This document shows, in pieces, positions 26,485 through 34,156 of a DNA stretch of 36,731 nucleotides. Made by a program: the position numbers and the translations under genes. Origin of the DNA: Pseudomonadota bacterium (GTDB lineage: Bacteria > Pseudomonadota > Gammaproteobacteria > Xanthomonadales > Xanthomonadaceae); the NCBI GenBank assembly GCA_023394655.1, contig JAEXAG010000007.1:1-36731 (forward strand), given 5' to 3'. The notes under the pieces were generated by a model. That model searched no databases. It was not told the origin of the DNA and saw nothing but the letters and a program-made list of their open reading frames with translations. Position 1 is the stretch's first letter; every line of letters begins with the position of its first letter.

Positions 26485-26880
26485 ATGCCCCGTTTCCCCT
26501 TTGCCCTGCTCGGCCTGGCCGCCGCCATCGCCCTTGCGCCGGTCGCACCCGATGCACTCGCGCAGCAGAAGGTCTATCAGTGGAAGGATGCCCAGGGCCG
26601 GACCCACTATTCCAGCGCACCGCCCAGCCGCGGCGAATACAGCGTGCGCGGCGTGCGCGCCGCCACCCCGACCGCGCCGGCGGCGGCACCGGCCGCCGCC
26701 CCGGAAACCGAGCAGTGCCGCCAGGCCCGCGCCAACCTCGCGATCCTGCGCAACAACGCCGAGGTGCAGATGGACACCGACGGTGACGGCAAGCCCGACC
26801 GCGTGCTCGACGCCGAGCAGCGCAACGCCCAGATCAAGCTGGCGGAAACCATCCTCGAAACCAACTGCAAGCCGCGCTGA
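26485..26880 (+). CDS. DUF4124 domain-containing periplasmic protein
   Basis: The 131-residue product has a clear Sec signal peptide (FALLGLAAAIALAPVAPDALAQ, cleavage about residue 28), followed directly by the DUF4124 motif (VYQWKDAQGRTHYSSAPP), a small beta-hairpin domain common in proteobacterial envelope proteins. An Ala/Pro-rich linker follows, then a charged helical tail with two cysteines (EQCRQARANLAIL and ETNCKPR) that could form a disulfide. Its function is unknown. ATG 26485 is chosen; an in-frame ATG at 26455 overlaps a -10-like TGCAAT (26451-26456) and would add ten residues before the signal peptide. proS follows 72 bases downstream. Confidence 0.82.
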   Translation: MPRFPFALLGLAAAIALAPVAPDALAQQKVYQWKDAQGRTHYSSAPPSRGEYSVRGVRAATPTAPAAAPAAAPETEQCRQARANLAILRNNAEVQMDTDGDGKPDRVLDAEQRNAQIKLAETILETNCKPR

Positions 26881-26952
26881 CGGCTGCGGCCGCATCGCGG
26901 CCCGGCCCCGGCGCATGGCAGAATGCGGGCCTGTTTTCCCGCGAGTTCCGCC

Positions 26953-28662
26953 ATGCGCCTGTCGCAGTTCCACCTGCATACCGAAAAGGAAACCCCGGCC
27001 GAAGCCGAGATCGCCAGCCACAAGCTGATGCTCAAGGCCGGCATGATCCGCAAGCTGTCGGCGGGCCTTTACACGTGGTCGCCGCTGGGCCTGCGCGTGC
27101 TGCGCAAGGTGGAAGGCATCGTGCGCGAGGAAATGAACCGTGCCGGCGCCGTCGAGATCCTGATGCCGACCATCCAGCCGAAGGAGCTGTGGGAGGAAAC
27201 CGGCCGCTGGGAGAAATTCGGCGGCCAGCTGCTGAAAATCACCGATCGCAAGGAAGCCGCCTATTGCTACGCGCCGACCGCGGAAGAAGTGGTCACCGAT
27301 TTCGCGCGCCAGGAGCTTTCCAGCTATCGCCAGCTGCCGGTCAACCTGTACCAGATCCAGACCAAGTTCCGTGACGAGATCCGCCCCCGTTTCGGCGTGA
27401 TGCGCGCGCGCGAGTTCCTGATGAAGGATGCCTATTCCTTCCATCTGGACGAAACCTCGCTGCAGGCGGAATACCGCAACATGTACGAAACCTATTCGCG
27501 CATCTTCACCCGCTTGGGCCTGAAGTTCCGCGCGGTTTTCGCCGATACCGGCGCCATCGGCGGCTCCGCATCGCACGAATTCCACGTGCTCGCGGATTCC
27601 GGCGAGGACGCGATCGCGTTTTCCGATGCGTCCGATTACGCCGCCAACGTGGAGCTGGCCGAAGCACTCGCGCCGGGCGAGCGCCCGCAGGCCGCGGAAA
27701 CCCTGCGCAAGGTGGAGACCCCGGTGCAGAAAACCTGCGAGGAAGTGGCGGCACTGCTCGGAATCCCGCTGGATCGCACGGTCAAATCGGTCGCGGTCAT
27801 GGGCGAGGATGGCGAGGGCCAGCCGCAATTCGTCCTGGCGCTGGTGCGCGGCGACCACGCGGTGAATGAAATCAAAGTCTCCAAACGGGAAGGCCTGGCC
27901 GATTACCGCCTGGCCACCGAGGACGAGATCCGCGCGCACCTCGGCGCCTCCCCGGGCTTCCTCGGGCCGATCACCGCGGGTGCGCCGGTTCGGGTGATCG
28001 CCGATCGCAGTGTCGCCGCGATGGCCGATTTCGTCGTCGGTGCCAACGAGGACGGTTTCCACCTCGCCGGCGTCAATTGGGGCCGCGATCTGCCGGAACC
28101 GGAAATCGCGGATATCCGCAACGTACTCGAAGGCGATCCCTCGCCGGATGGCCGGGGCACGCTCGGCATCGCCCGCGGCATCGAGGTCGGCCATGTCTTC
28201 GCATTGGGCGACAAATACTCCCGCGCGATGTCCTGCACGGTGCTGGATGCCGGCGGCAAGCCGGTGAATCCGCTGATGGGCTGTTACGGCATCGGCGTTT
28301 CGCGCATCGTCGCGGCCGCCATCGAACAAAACCACGACGAAGCCGGAATCCGCTGGCCACGGGCGATGGCGCCGTGGGAAGTCGCGGTCTGCGTGATCAA
28401 CCCGAAGCGCAATCCCGAGGTCGATGCTGCCGCGGAAACGCTTTATCGGGAACTCGCCGCCATCGGCCTGGATACCGTGCTCGACGATCGTGGCCTGCGC
28501 CCCGGCGCGATGTTCGCGGATATCGAGCTGATCGGCATTCCACACCGCGTCGTGGTATCCGAACGCGGCCTGGCTGCAGGCACCTTCGAATATCGCCATC
28601 GCGAGGCGAGCGAGGCCGAAACCCTCGACCACGACACGCTTTTCGACCGCCTGAAAGCCTGA
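26953..28662 (+). CDS. proS: Prolyl-tRNA synthetase ProS (bacterial type, with editing domain)
   Basis: ProS charges tRNA-Pro. The 569-residue class II enzyme (E. coli 572) opens with MRLSQFHLHTEKETPAEAEI. Motif 1 lies around AGLYTWSPLGLRVLRKVE, motif 2 in FRDEIRPRFGVMRAREFLMKD, and motif 3 in NPLMGCYGIGVSRIVAAAIEQ. Between motifs 2 and 3 sits the YbaK-like insertion that deacylates Ala-tRNA-Pro (KSVAVMGEDGEGQPQFVLAL; GFLGP). The C-terminal anticodon-binding domain begins near APWEVAVCVINP and includes VLDDRGLRPGAMFADIELIGIPHRVVV. ATG 26953 is chosen; the upstream in-frame ATG at 26923 is created by a -10-like CAGAATG. Confidence 0.97.
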   Translation: MRLSQFHLHTEKETPAEAEIASHKLMLKAGMIRKLSAGLYTWSPLGLRVLRKVEGIVREEMNRAGAVEILMPTIQPKELWEETGRWEKFGGQLLKITDRKEAAYCYAPTAEEVVTDFARQELSSYRQLPVNLYQIQTKFRDEIRPRFGVMRAREFLMKDAYSFHLDETSLQAEYRNMYETYSRIFTRLGLKFRAVFADTGAIGGSASHEFHVLADSGEDAIAFSDASDYAANVELAEALAPGERPQAAETLRKVETPVQKTCEEVAALLGIPLDRTVKSVAVMGEDGEGQPQFVLALVRGDHAVNEIKVSKREGLADYRLATEDEIRAHLGASPGFLGPITAGAPVRVIADRSVAAMADFVVGANEDGFHLAGVNWGRDLPEPEIADIRNVLEGDPSPDGRGTLGIARGIEVGHVFALGDKYSRAMSCTVLDAGGKPVNPLMGCYGIGVSRIVAAAIEQNHDEAGIRWPRAMAPWEVAVCVINPKRNPEVDAAAETLYRELAAIGLDTVLDDRGLRPGAMFADIELIGIPHRVVVSERGLAAGTFEYRHREASEAETLDHDTLFDRLKA

Positions 28663-28663
28663 A

Positions 28664-28686
28664 CGGATAATCACGGGGATTATCCG
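28664..28686. repeat. Perfect 8-bp inverted repeat upstream of the H-NS promoter
   Basis: CGGATAAT (28664-28671) and ATTATCCG (28679-28686) are exact reverse complements around a 7-base spacer, starting 2 bases after the proS stop and ending 5 bases before the -35 of the next gene. It is AT-rich compared with its surroundings. No T run follows, so an operator is at least as likely as a terminator. Confidence 0.75.
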
Positions 28687-28691
28687 CCGGA

Positions 28692-28721
28692 GTGACAAGG
28701 AAACCCGCGCCGCATTATCAT
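28692..28721 (+). promoter_or_regulatory. Sigma-70-type promoter of the H-NS gene
   Basis: -35 GTGACA (28692-28697) and -10 TATCAT (28716-28721) each match the consensus at 5 of 6 positions and are separated by 18 bases. This is the only full -35/-10 promoter I see in the window. The predicted start near 28728 gives a leader of about 58 bases to the GTG start codon. Confidence 0.65.
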
Positions 28722-28785
28722 GCGCGCCGGGCCGGAGGCCTGTTTCACCCGAATAAGGATAGTGAAAATCCCACCGGAGACATTC

Positions 28786-29148
28786 GTGGACATCACCACT
28801 CTCAATACCAAGGAACTCGCCGACCTCATCGCGCAGGCGCAGAAGCGCAAGCGCGTGCTGGCCAAGCGCAAGCCGATCGGCCAGGTCCGCGCCGCCGTGA
28901 ACAAGGTCATCCGCGGCTCGGGCTACACCTTCGAGGAACTGTTCGGCAGCGCCGGCGCTTCCGCGGCGGCGAAGACCCCGCGCGCCCGCAAGGCACCGCG
29001 CAAGGTCGCCAAGGTCGAGCCGAAGTACCGCAACCCGGCCAATGCCGAGGAAACCTGGTCCGGCCGTGGCAAGCAGCCGCGCTGGCTGGCGGCCTATACG
29101 GCCGAAGGCCGCAAGCTGGAGGATTTCCTGATCAATCGTCCGGCGTGA
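28786..29148 (+). CDS. H-NS histone-like family DNA-binding protein
   Basis: The 120-residue protein is a short xanthomonad-type H-NS-family nucleoid protein. The N-terminal helix (LADLIAQAQKRKRVLAKRKPIGQVRAAVNKV) is basic rather than a long coiled coil. It is followed by a YTFEELFG segment, an Ala/Lys-rich linker (KTPRARKAPRKVAKV), and the H-NS DNA-binding domain KYRNPANAEETWSGRGKQPRWL, in which SGRGKQP corresponds to the AT-hook-like minor-groove loop. Such proteins silence AT-rich foreign DNA. The GTG start at 28786 is chosen because GGAG lies 6 bases upstream and the protein then begins (M/V)DITTLN; the in-frame ATG at 28720 lies inside the -10 box. Its own promoter and terminator make it monocistronic. 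Confidence 0.9.
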   Translation: MDITTLNTKELADLIAQAQKRKRVLAKRKPIGQVRAAVNKVIRGSGYTFEELFGSAGASAAAKTPRARKAPRKVAKVEPKYRNPANAEETWSGRGKQPRWLAAYTAEGRKLEDFLINRPA

Positions 29149-29170
29149 CCGGCATCGGGAAACACAGGGA

Positions 29171-29195
29171 AGCGCCGGCAGAACCGGCGCTTTTT
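29171..29195 (+). terminator. Intrinsic terminator of the H-NS gene
   Basis: AGCGCCGG (29171-29178) pairs perfectly with CCGGCGCT (29184-29191) around CAGAA, and the T run begins at 29191 (TTTTTCCTT). It starts 22 bases after the stop codon. Confidence 0.9.
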
Positions 29196-29208
29196 CCTTG
29201 CCCGCGAT

Positions 29209-30462
29209 TCAGAGGTGGCGTCGCGGCGGCGCCAGCAGGTTGCCGAACAGAAGGCCCGCGATCAAGGCCAGCAGGATATTCAGGACCGCGATCAACGCGG
29301 CCTCGCCCGCACCCACGTCCTGCTGGTGCATGAGATTGAGCAAACCGCGGAAACTCACGCTTCCGGGCACCAGCAGGATGATGCCCGGCACCCGGATCAG
29401 GGCACCGGGACGATGCCGCCAGCGGGCGTAGAGATTGCCCGCCATCGTCAGCAAGAGCGCGCTGAGGAATATGCCGGCGACATTCCCCAACGCAGCGCCG
29501 GCGAAGCGGGAAACGAGATAGCCCGACATCGCCGCGGCCATGACCAGCAGGTAATCGCGGCGCCGGGCCCGGAACGCCACGGCGAAGGCGTAACTGCTCA
29601 GCAGCAGGCCCAGCCCCTCCACCCAATCGGGCTGCGGCCGCGAATAGGCCACGGCGGGCGACAGGCCGAGCATGCCGGCCAGCGTGAGCGCGATCATCGT
29701 GCCTATGGTCAGTTTCAATATCGCGCTCATCGCGCCGGCGAAGCGCGCGGTGCCGGAAACGAGGTGCTGGCTGGTGAGTTCGTTGATCGCGTTGGTCAGC
29801 GACATGCCGGGCAGCAGCACGATGACCGAGGCGATGATCACCGTGTTGAGATTGAGCGGCGCGACGAAACCGGCCACCAGCACGGCGATGGTGGCGGCCA
29901 GCATCGCCGCCAGGGCTTCCACCGATTCACGCAGCAGCGGCTGGTGACGCGCCGCCAGATCCAGCAAGCCGATGCACAGTCCGGCAAAGGTGGCCGTGGC
30001 CACGTCCAGCCAAGGCAGCCTGAGCAGGAGCGTGATGCCGCCGGCCACCAGGCCGAACGCGAGCACCTGCATGGCCTGCCAGCGCCGCGTGGGCACCCAA
30101 TGCAGGCGCGCGAGCGCCGAGCGGCCCTCGGCAAGCCCGATGCGGCCGGCAAGCACGTCTTCGGCGATGCGATCGGCCAGCGTCAGGCGCGCCAGGTCGA
30201 TCTCGCCCGGGGCCATGCGGATGACCCGGGTGATGTCGTTGGCGGCGGGATCGGCCGGATCGCGGAAGGTCAGGATCATGCCGGTGGGGTTGATCCAGGG
30301 TTCGCACTCCACCCCGAAACGCGACGCCACGCCCAGCAAGGCCCCCTCAAGGCGCTGGGCGGTGGTGCCGTAGGCGTGCAGGTGCTCGGCGAGCGCGGTC
30401 AGGAACGCGACGCGCTCGCGCCAGGGCGCGTTCGAAAGGGTTTCGGCCATGCGCGAAAGCAT
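29209..30462 (-). CDS. Threonine/serine exporter family protein (ThrE/YjjP-YjjB fusion type)
   Basis: This 417-residue inner-membrane protein contains both halves of the ThrE family. An N-terminal cytoplasmic domain (FLTALAEHLHAYGTTAQRLEGAL, HWVPTRRWQ) is joined to the first five-helix block (from VLAFGLVAGGITLLL, including IIASVIVLLPGMSLTNAINEL). A second five-helix block follows (GLGLLLSSYAFAVAF; IRVPGIILLVPGSVSFRGL). The two PG-containing pore-like motifs, LLPGMSLTNA and LVPGSVSFRG, are typical. Family members export threonine and serine in corynebacteria and dicarboxylates in some enterobacteria, so the substrate here is uncertain. ATG 30462 is chosen over an upstream TTG at 30516; ATG 30450 is also possible. 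It is divergent from the MCE operon. Confidence 0.87.
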   Translation of the reverse strand: MLSRMAETLSNAPWRERVAFLTALAEHLHAYGTTAQRLEGALLGVASRFGVECEPWINPTGMILTFRDPADPAANDITRVIRMAPGEIDLARLTLADRIAEDVLAGRIGLAEGRSALARLHWVPTRRWQAMQVLAFGLVAGGITLLLRLPWLDVATATFAGLCIGLLDLAARHQPLLRESVEALAAMLAATIAVLVAGFVAPLNLNTVIIASVIVLLPGMSLTNAINELTSQHLVSGTARFAGAMSAILKLTIGTMIALTLAGMLGLSPAVAYSRPQPDWVEGLGLLLSSYAFAVAFRARRRDYLLVMAAAMSGYLVSRFAGAALGNVAGIFLSALLLTMAGNLYARWRHRPGALIRVPGIILLVPGSVSFRGLLNLMHQQDVGAGEAALIAVLNILLALIAGLLFGNLLAPPRRHL

Positions 30463-30520
30463 GACATGAACAGGCGGCTCTCGATCATCGGTCGTGACGC
30501 CCGCATGCACCCCCAATCGT

Positions 30521-30526
30521 TACCAT
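30521..30526 (+). promoter_or_regulatory. Possible -10 box of the MCE (mla-like) operon
   Basis: TACCAT in CGTTACCATGCCC lies 27 bases before the mlaE-like ATG and fits TANNNT. No -35 match is seen. Confidence 0.35.
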
Positions 30527-30553
30527 GCCCATGACCCAGGACACCCGCAGCCG

Positions 30554-31669
30554 ATGACCGCACCTGCCATCGCCCCGCCCGCCATCGATTGGAACCCGGA
30601 AACGGGAGAGGCGCGGCTGTCCGGGCAATGGACGCTGGCGCAGGCCGCCGCGCTCGCGGAAGCGCTTGATTCGCTCGACCGCGAAGTGACCCGGATGGAC
30701 GCCCGCGAAGTGGAGGCGCTGGACACGCTCGGCGTGCTCAAGTTGCAGCGCTTCGCCGTCCAGCGCGGGATGGCGCGCGAGCAGTTCACCTTCCGCGAGG
30801 ACCACCACGCGTTGGTGGATGCGATCGTCGATGTCGGCCAGGATCGCCCGCGCAGCCGTCGCGACCTCGGCTTCCAGGCCGCGCTGGCGCGGCTGGGCCA
30901 CGCGGTCGTCGACAACTGGAAGGAAGTCACCGTGCTGGTGAGCTTCTTCGGCGAGAGCCTGGTCAAGACCTTCCGCCTGCTCAAGGAGCCGCGCCGGCTC
31001 CGGCTCACCAGCGTGGTGCACCACATGGAGCAGGTCGGGCTGGACGCGGTGCCGCTGATCCTGCTGCTGACCTTCCTGGTCGGCGCGGTGCTGGCCTTCC
31101 TCGGCGCCAACATCCTGCGACCCTTCGGCGCGACCATTTTCGTCGTCGATCTGGTCAACATCGCCTTCCTGCGCGAGTTCGGCGTGCTGCTGGCGGCGAT
31201 CCTGCTGGCCGGGCGCACCGCCAGCACGTTCACCGCCCACATCGGCGCGATGGTCAGCCGCGAGGAAGTCGATGCGATCCGCACGCTCGGCCTCGACCCG
31301 ATCGACCTGCTGGTGATCCCGAGGGTGCTGGCGCTGCTGATCATGCTGCCGCTGCTCACCTTCCTGGCGATGGTCTCCGGCCTCCTCGGCGGCCTGACCG
31401 TCGGTGCGTTCAGCCTGGACATCCCGCCGCCGGCCTATCTTGCGCGGATGCACGAAACCATCGACATCGGCGATTTCTGGGTGGGCATGGTCAAGACGCC
31501 CGCGTTCGCGCTGGTGATCGGCCTGATCGGCTGCCTGGAGGGCCTGCAGGTCACCGGCACCGCGCAATCGGTGGGCGAGCGCACCACCTCCAGCGTGGTG
31601 CAGACGATTTCGCTGGTGATCATCCTGGATGCCTTCGCGGCCATCTGGTTCATGCACATGGGATGGTGA
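30554..31669 (+). CDS. MlaE-family lipid ABC transporter permease with N-terminal STAS domain
   Basis: The 371-residue protein has two parts. Residues 1 to about 105 form a STAS-like domain (WNPETGEARLSGQWTLAQAAAL; TRMDAREVEALDTLGVLKLQ), comparable to MlaB, which in E. coli is a separate protein. The rest is the MlaE permease: GESLVKTFRLLKEPRRLRL, a first helix VPLILLLTFLVGAVLAFLGA, LREFGVLLAAILLAGRTASTFTAHIGAMVSREEVDAI with the conserved EVDAI, then LVIPRVLALLIMLPLLTFLA and two more helices. MlaE permeases move glycerophospholipids between the inner membrane and an MCE protein. It is the first gene of a four-gene operon. Because of the fusion and operon content I do not call it mlaE of the classic Mla system. 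Confidence 0.9.
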   Translation: MTAPAIAPPAIDWNPETGEARLSGQWTLAQAAALAEALDSLDREVTRMDAREVEALDTLGVLKLQRFAVQRGMAREQFTFREDHHALVDAIVDVGQDRPRSRRDLGFQAALARLGHAVVDNWKEVTVLVSFFGESLVKTFRLLKEPRRLRLTSVVHHMEQVGLDAVPLILLLTFLVGAVLAFLGANILRPFGATIFVVDLVNIAFLREFGVLLAAILLAGRTASTFTAHIGAMVSREEVDAIRTLGLDPIDLLVIPRVLALLIMLPLLTFLAMVSGLLGGLTVGAFSLDIPPPAYLARMHETIDIGDFWVGMVKTPAFALVIGLIGCLEGLQVTGTAQSVGERTTSSVVQTISLVIILDAFAAIWFMHMGW

Positions 31670-31671
31670 GG

Positions 31672-32520
31672 ATGGATCCGAACGCGCCCACGCCCACCGC
31701 CCCCGATGCCGACGAGCCGATGATCCGCGTGCGCGGGCTGGTCAACCGCTTCGGCGAACAGGTCGTCCACGAAAACCTCGACCTCGACGTGCGCCGCGGC
31801 GAGATCATCGGCATCGTCGGTGGCTCCGGCACCGGCAAGTCGGTGCTGATGCGCAGCATCATCGGCCTGCGCCCGCCCGATGCCGGCAGCGTCCGGGTGA
31901 TGGGCATCGATGCACGCTCCGACGACGAGGCCGACCGGCTGGCGATCGAGCGCAACACCGGCGTGCTGTTCCAGGATGGCGCGCTGTTCTCCTCGCTCAC
32001 CGTCGGCGAAAACGTGGAAGTGCCGCTGAAGGAGCACTATCCGGATCTCGACGACGACCTGCGCTACGAACTGGCGCTGCTCAAGGTGAAGCTCTCCGGC
32101 CTGCCCGCCGATGCCCTGGACAAGCTGCCTTCGCAACTTTCCGGCGGCATGCGCAAGCGCGCCGGCCTGGCCCGTTCGCTGGCGCTGGACCCGCCCCTGC
32201 TGTTCCTGGACGAGCCGACCGCGGGCCTTGACCCGATCGGCGCCTCGGGCTTCGACGAGCTGCTGCGCACGCTCCAGCAGGCGCTCGGCCTGACCGTCTT
32301 CCTGATCACCCACGACCTCGACACGATCTATGCCATCTGCGACCGGGTCGCGGTGCTGGCGGATCGGCGGGTCGTCATCAACGCGCCGGTTGCCGAAGTG
32401 GAACGCTTCGAACATCCGTGGGTGCAATCGTATTTCCACGGCCCCCGTGCGCGCGCGGCGCGCGCGGCCGGTCGCAACGAGGATGGATCTGCATGGAAAC
32501 CAAAGCCAATTACGTCCTGA
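31672..32520 (+). CDS. MlaF-family lipid ABC transporter ATP-binding protein
   Basis: The 282-residue ATPase energises the MCE transporter. It has Walker A GGSGTGKSV, Q-loop LFQDGALFSSLTV with the FSSLTVGENV segment typical of MlaF, signature LSGGMRKRAGLARSLAL, Walker B LLFLDEPTAGLDP and H-loop LITHDLDTIY. The C-terminal ~30 residues extend past the ATPase fold into a charged tail (FEHPWVQSYFHGPRARAARAAG), as in MlaF proteins, where this tail wraps the partner subunit. Start ATG 31672 (2 bases after the permease stop) or ATG 31663 (overlapping it) are both possible. The 3' end overlaps the next gene by 28 bases. Confidence 0.92.
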   Translation: MDPNAPTPTAPDADEPMIRVRGLVNRFGEQVVHENLDLDVRRGEIIGIVGGSGTGKSVLMRSIIGLRPPDAGSVRVMGIDARSDDEADRLAIERNTGVLFQDGALFSSLTVGENVEVPLKEHYPDLDDDLRYELALLKVKLSGLPADALDKLPSQLSGGMRKRAGLARSLALDPPLLFLDEPTAGLDPIGASGFDELLRTLQQALGLTVFLITHDLDTIYAICDRVAVLADRRVVINAPVAEVERFEHPWVQSYFHGPRARAARAAGRNEDGSAWKPKPITS

Positions 32521-33419
32521 TCGGCACCTTCACCATCCTGGTGACGGCGCTGCTGCTGGGCTTCGCGCTGTGGGCCGCGAAGTATTCCTCCGATGCCAGC
32601 TGGCAGCACTACCAGGTGGTCTTCAACGAGCCGGTGACCGGCCTCACCGAAGGCAGCAGCGTGCAGTACAACGGCATCTCGGTGGGCACGGTGGAGCGCC
32701 TGCGGCTGGACGGACGCGACCCGCGCCAGGTGCAGGCCGTCCTCAAGCTGCGCAACGACACCCCGATCAAGGTCGATACCCGCGCCAAGATGTCGCAGGC
32801 CGGCCTGACCGGCAGCCCGTTCATCCAGCTCACCGGCGGCAGCCCGGAAGCGGCGCTGCTGGAGCCGGATGATCGCCACGACATGCCGATCATCATCACC
32901 GAGCCGTCGGCGCTGCAGAACATCGCCGATACCGCCAACCGGCTGGTGGCGCGGCTCGACCAGGCGATGAGCGAGGAAAACATCGAGCACATCTCGCTCA
33001 CGCTGGAAAACCTGCGCGCGACCACCGATGTCATCGGCGCCCAGCGCGAGGACATCCGCCAGTTGCTGATCAGCTCGCGGCGCGCCAGCGAGGAATTGCA
33101 GCGCACGCTGGAAAACGCCAACGGCGCGATCGAGCGGGTGGACCGCGATGTCCTGGCGCGCCTGCCGGCCACGGTGGACAAGCTCGATCGCGCGATCGCG
33201 TCCTTCGAATCCGCCGGGGAAAGCGCCAACTCGCTGGTCTCCGAGAATCGCGCGCCGATCAACCAGTTCACCCGCGACGGCCTGCAGCAGATCGCTCCGA
33301 CGCTGTCGGAACTGCGCTCGCTGATGCGCGACCTGCGCCAGATCACCGATCGCCTGGACGGCAACCCCGCCGGCTACCTGCTGAGCCGCGAACAACCGAA
33401 GGAGTTCACCCCGCAATGA
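32493..33419 (+). CDS. MlaD-family MCE protein (lipid-binding component)
   Basis: The 308-residue protein is anchored by one N-terminal helix (YVLIGTFTILVTALLLGFALW), followed by a single MCE domain (about 38-115: YQVVFNEPVTGLTEGSSVQYNGISVGTVERL and KMSQAGLTGSPFIQLTGG). A long, mainly helical C-terminal region follows (ISLTLENLRATTDVIG; LISSRRASEELQRTLENANGAIERV; VDKLDRAIASFESAGES), much longer than in E. coli MlaD (183 residues) and more like PqiB/mycobacterial-type MCE tails that form a helical tube across the periplasm. ATG 32493 is preceded by GAGGA. The stop overlaps the lipoprotein gene in an ATGA. Confidence 0.92.
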   Translation: METKANYVLIGTFTILVTALLLGFALWAAKYSSDASWQHYQVVFNEPVTGLTEGSSVQYNGISVGTVERLRLDGRDPRQVQAVLKLRNDTPIKVDTRAKMSQAGLTGSPFIQLTGGSPEAALLEPDDRHDMPIIITEPSALQNIADTANRLVARLDQAMSEENIEHISLTLENLRATTDVIGAQREDIRQLLISSRRASEELQRTLENANGAIERVDRDVLARLPATVDKLDRAIASFESAGESANSLVSENRAPINQFTRDGLQQIAPTLSELRSLMRDLRQITDRLDGNPAGYLLSREQPKEFTPQ

Positions 33420-34048
33420 GTGCCTTCCCGAAGCCCCGCGCCCTCTGGCTGGCAGGCCTCGCCTGCGGCCTGCTTGCGGCCTGCAACATCGTGCCGGAGA
33501 AGCGCGAAATCCGGATCTACAACGCGCAGCCGACGGTACAGCCGGACGCCGCCTGGCCGCGGGTCGCCTCGCAACTGGTGGTGCAACGTCCGAACGCCGA
33601 CCGCCTGACCGACAGCAGCCGGATCATCGTGCGTCCGGAGCCGGGCGAGCTGCAGGTGTACCAAGGGGCGGCATGGTCCCAGCCGGTGCCGGACATGGTG
33701 CAGGATGCGGTGGTCCGGCTGCTGCAGGACAGCGGCAAGCTGCCGGGAACGGCGCGGCGTGGCGGCGGCATCGCCGGCGATTTCGATCTGGCGATGGACA
33801 TCCGCCGCTTCCACTCCGATTACGCCGGCGCGGCGACCCCGACCGTCATCGTCGAAATCTCCGCGAGCATGATCCGCAACGACCGGAACCGGGTGGTGGC
33901 GCAGGAGGTTTTCACCGCGCAGGTGCCGGCGGCCGGCACTTCGGTGGCGGAAGTCGCCGCGGCCTTCGAGCAGGCGCTCGGCGCGACCAGTCGCGACATC
34001 GCCGGCTGGTCGCTGCGGGCGATGCAGGCCGCGCCCTCGACACGCTGA
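33416..34048 (+). CDS. ABC-type transport auxiliary lipoprotein (PqiC-like)
   Basis: The 210-residue precursor has a lipoprotein signal ending in LLAAC (Cys23), so it should be lipid-anchored. Asn follows the Cys, not Asp, which is compatible with outer-membrane sorting. The mature part fits the ABC-type transport auxiliary component family: IRIYNAQPTVQPDAAWPRVASQLVV, SSRIIVRPEPGELQVYQGAAWSQPVPDMVQDAVVRLLQDSG, FDLAMDIRRFHSDY and VVAQEVFTAQVPA. The family pairs with MCE systems such as PqiABC, where PqiC forms an outer-membrane-associated ring. It is the last gene of the operon and replaces MlaC, which is not encoded here. Confidence 0.88.
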   Translation: MSAFPKPRALWLAGLACGLLAACNIVPEKREIRIYNAQPTVQPDAAWPRVASQLVVQRPNADRLTDSSRIIVRPEPGELQVYQGAAWSQPVPDMVQDAVVRLLQDSGKLPGTARRGGGIAGDFDLAMDIRRFHSDYAGAATPTVIVEISASMIRNDRNRVVAQEVFTAQVPAAGTSVAEVAAAFEQALGATSRDIAGWSLRAMQAAPSTR

Positions 34049-34100
34049 GGCTCCGCGCGTCACCCCTCGAGTCCCCGCGCTGCCGGATGCCGGCGGCCCC

Positions 34101-34124
34101 GATTTGCCCGGGCTGCCGCAAATC
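34101..34124. repeat. 7-bp inverted repeat upstream of the ETF-QO gene
   Basis: GATTTGC (34101-34107) and GCAAATC (34118-34124) are exact reverse complements separated by 10 bases and lie 33 bases before the ETF-QO start. This could be an operator; chance occurrence is possible. Confidence 0.35.
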
Positions 34125-34156
34125 CGGACAATCCGACCCAGTATCGAGGAGCAACG

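Noticed and set aside
26476..28698. 740-codon open frame on the minus strand across proS
   Set aside because: Antisense shadow of proS, with repetitive Gln/Arg/His composition and no recognisable motif.
34082..34094. Hairpin GCCGG-ATG-CCGGC after the lipoprotein gene as a terminator
   Set aside because: The stem is only 5 bp and no T run follows; short GC palindromes like this are expected by chance at this base composition.
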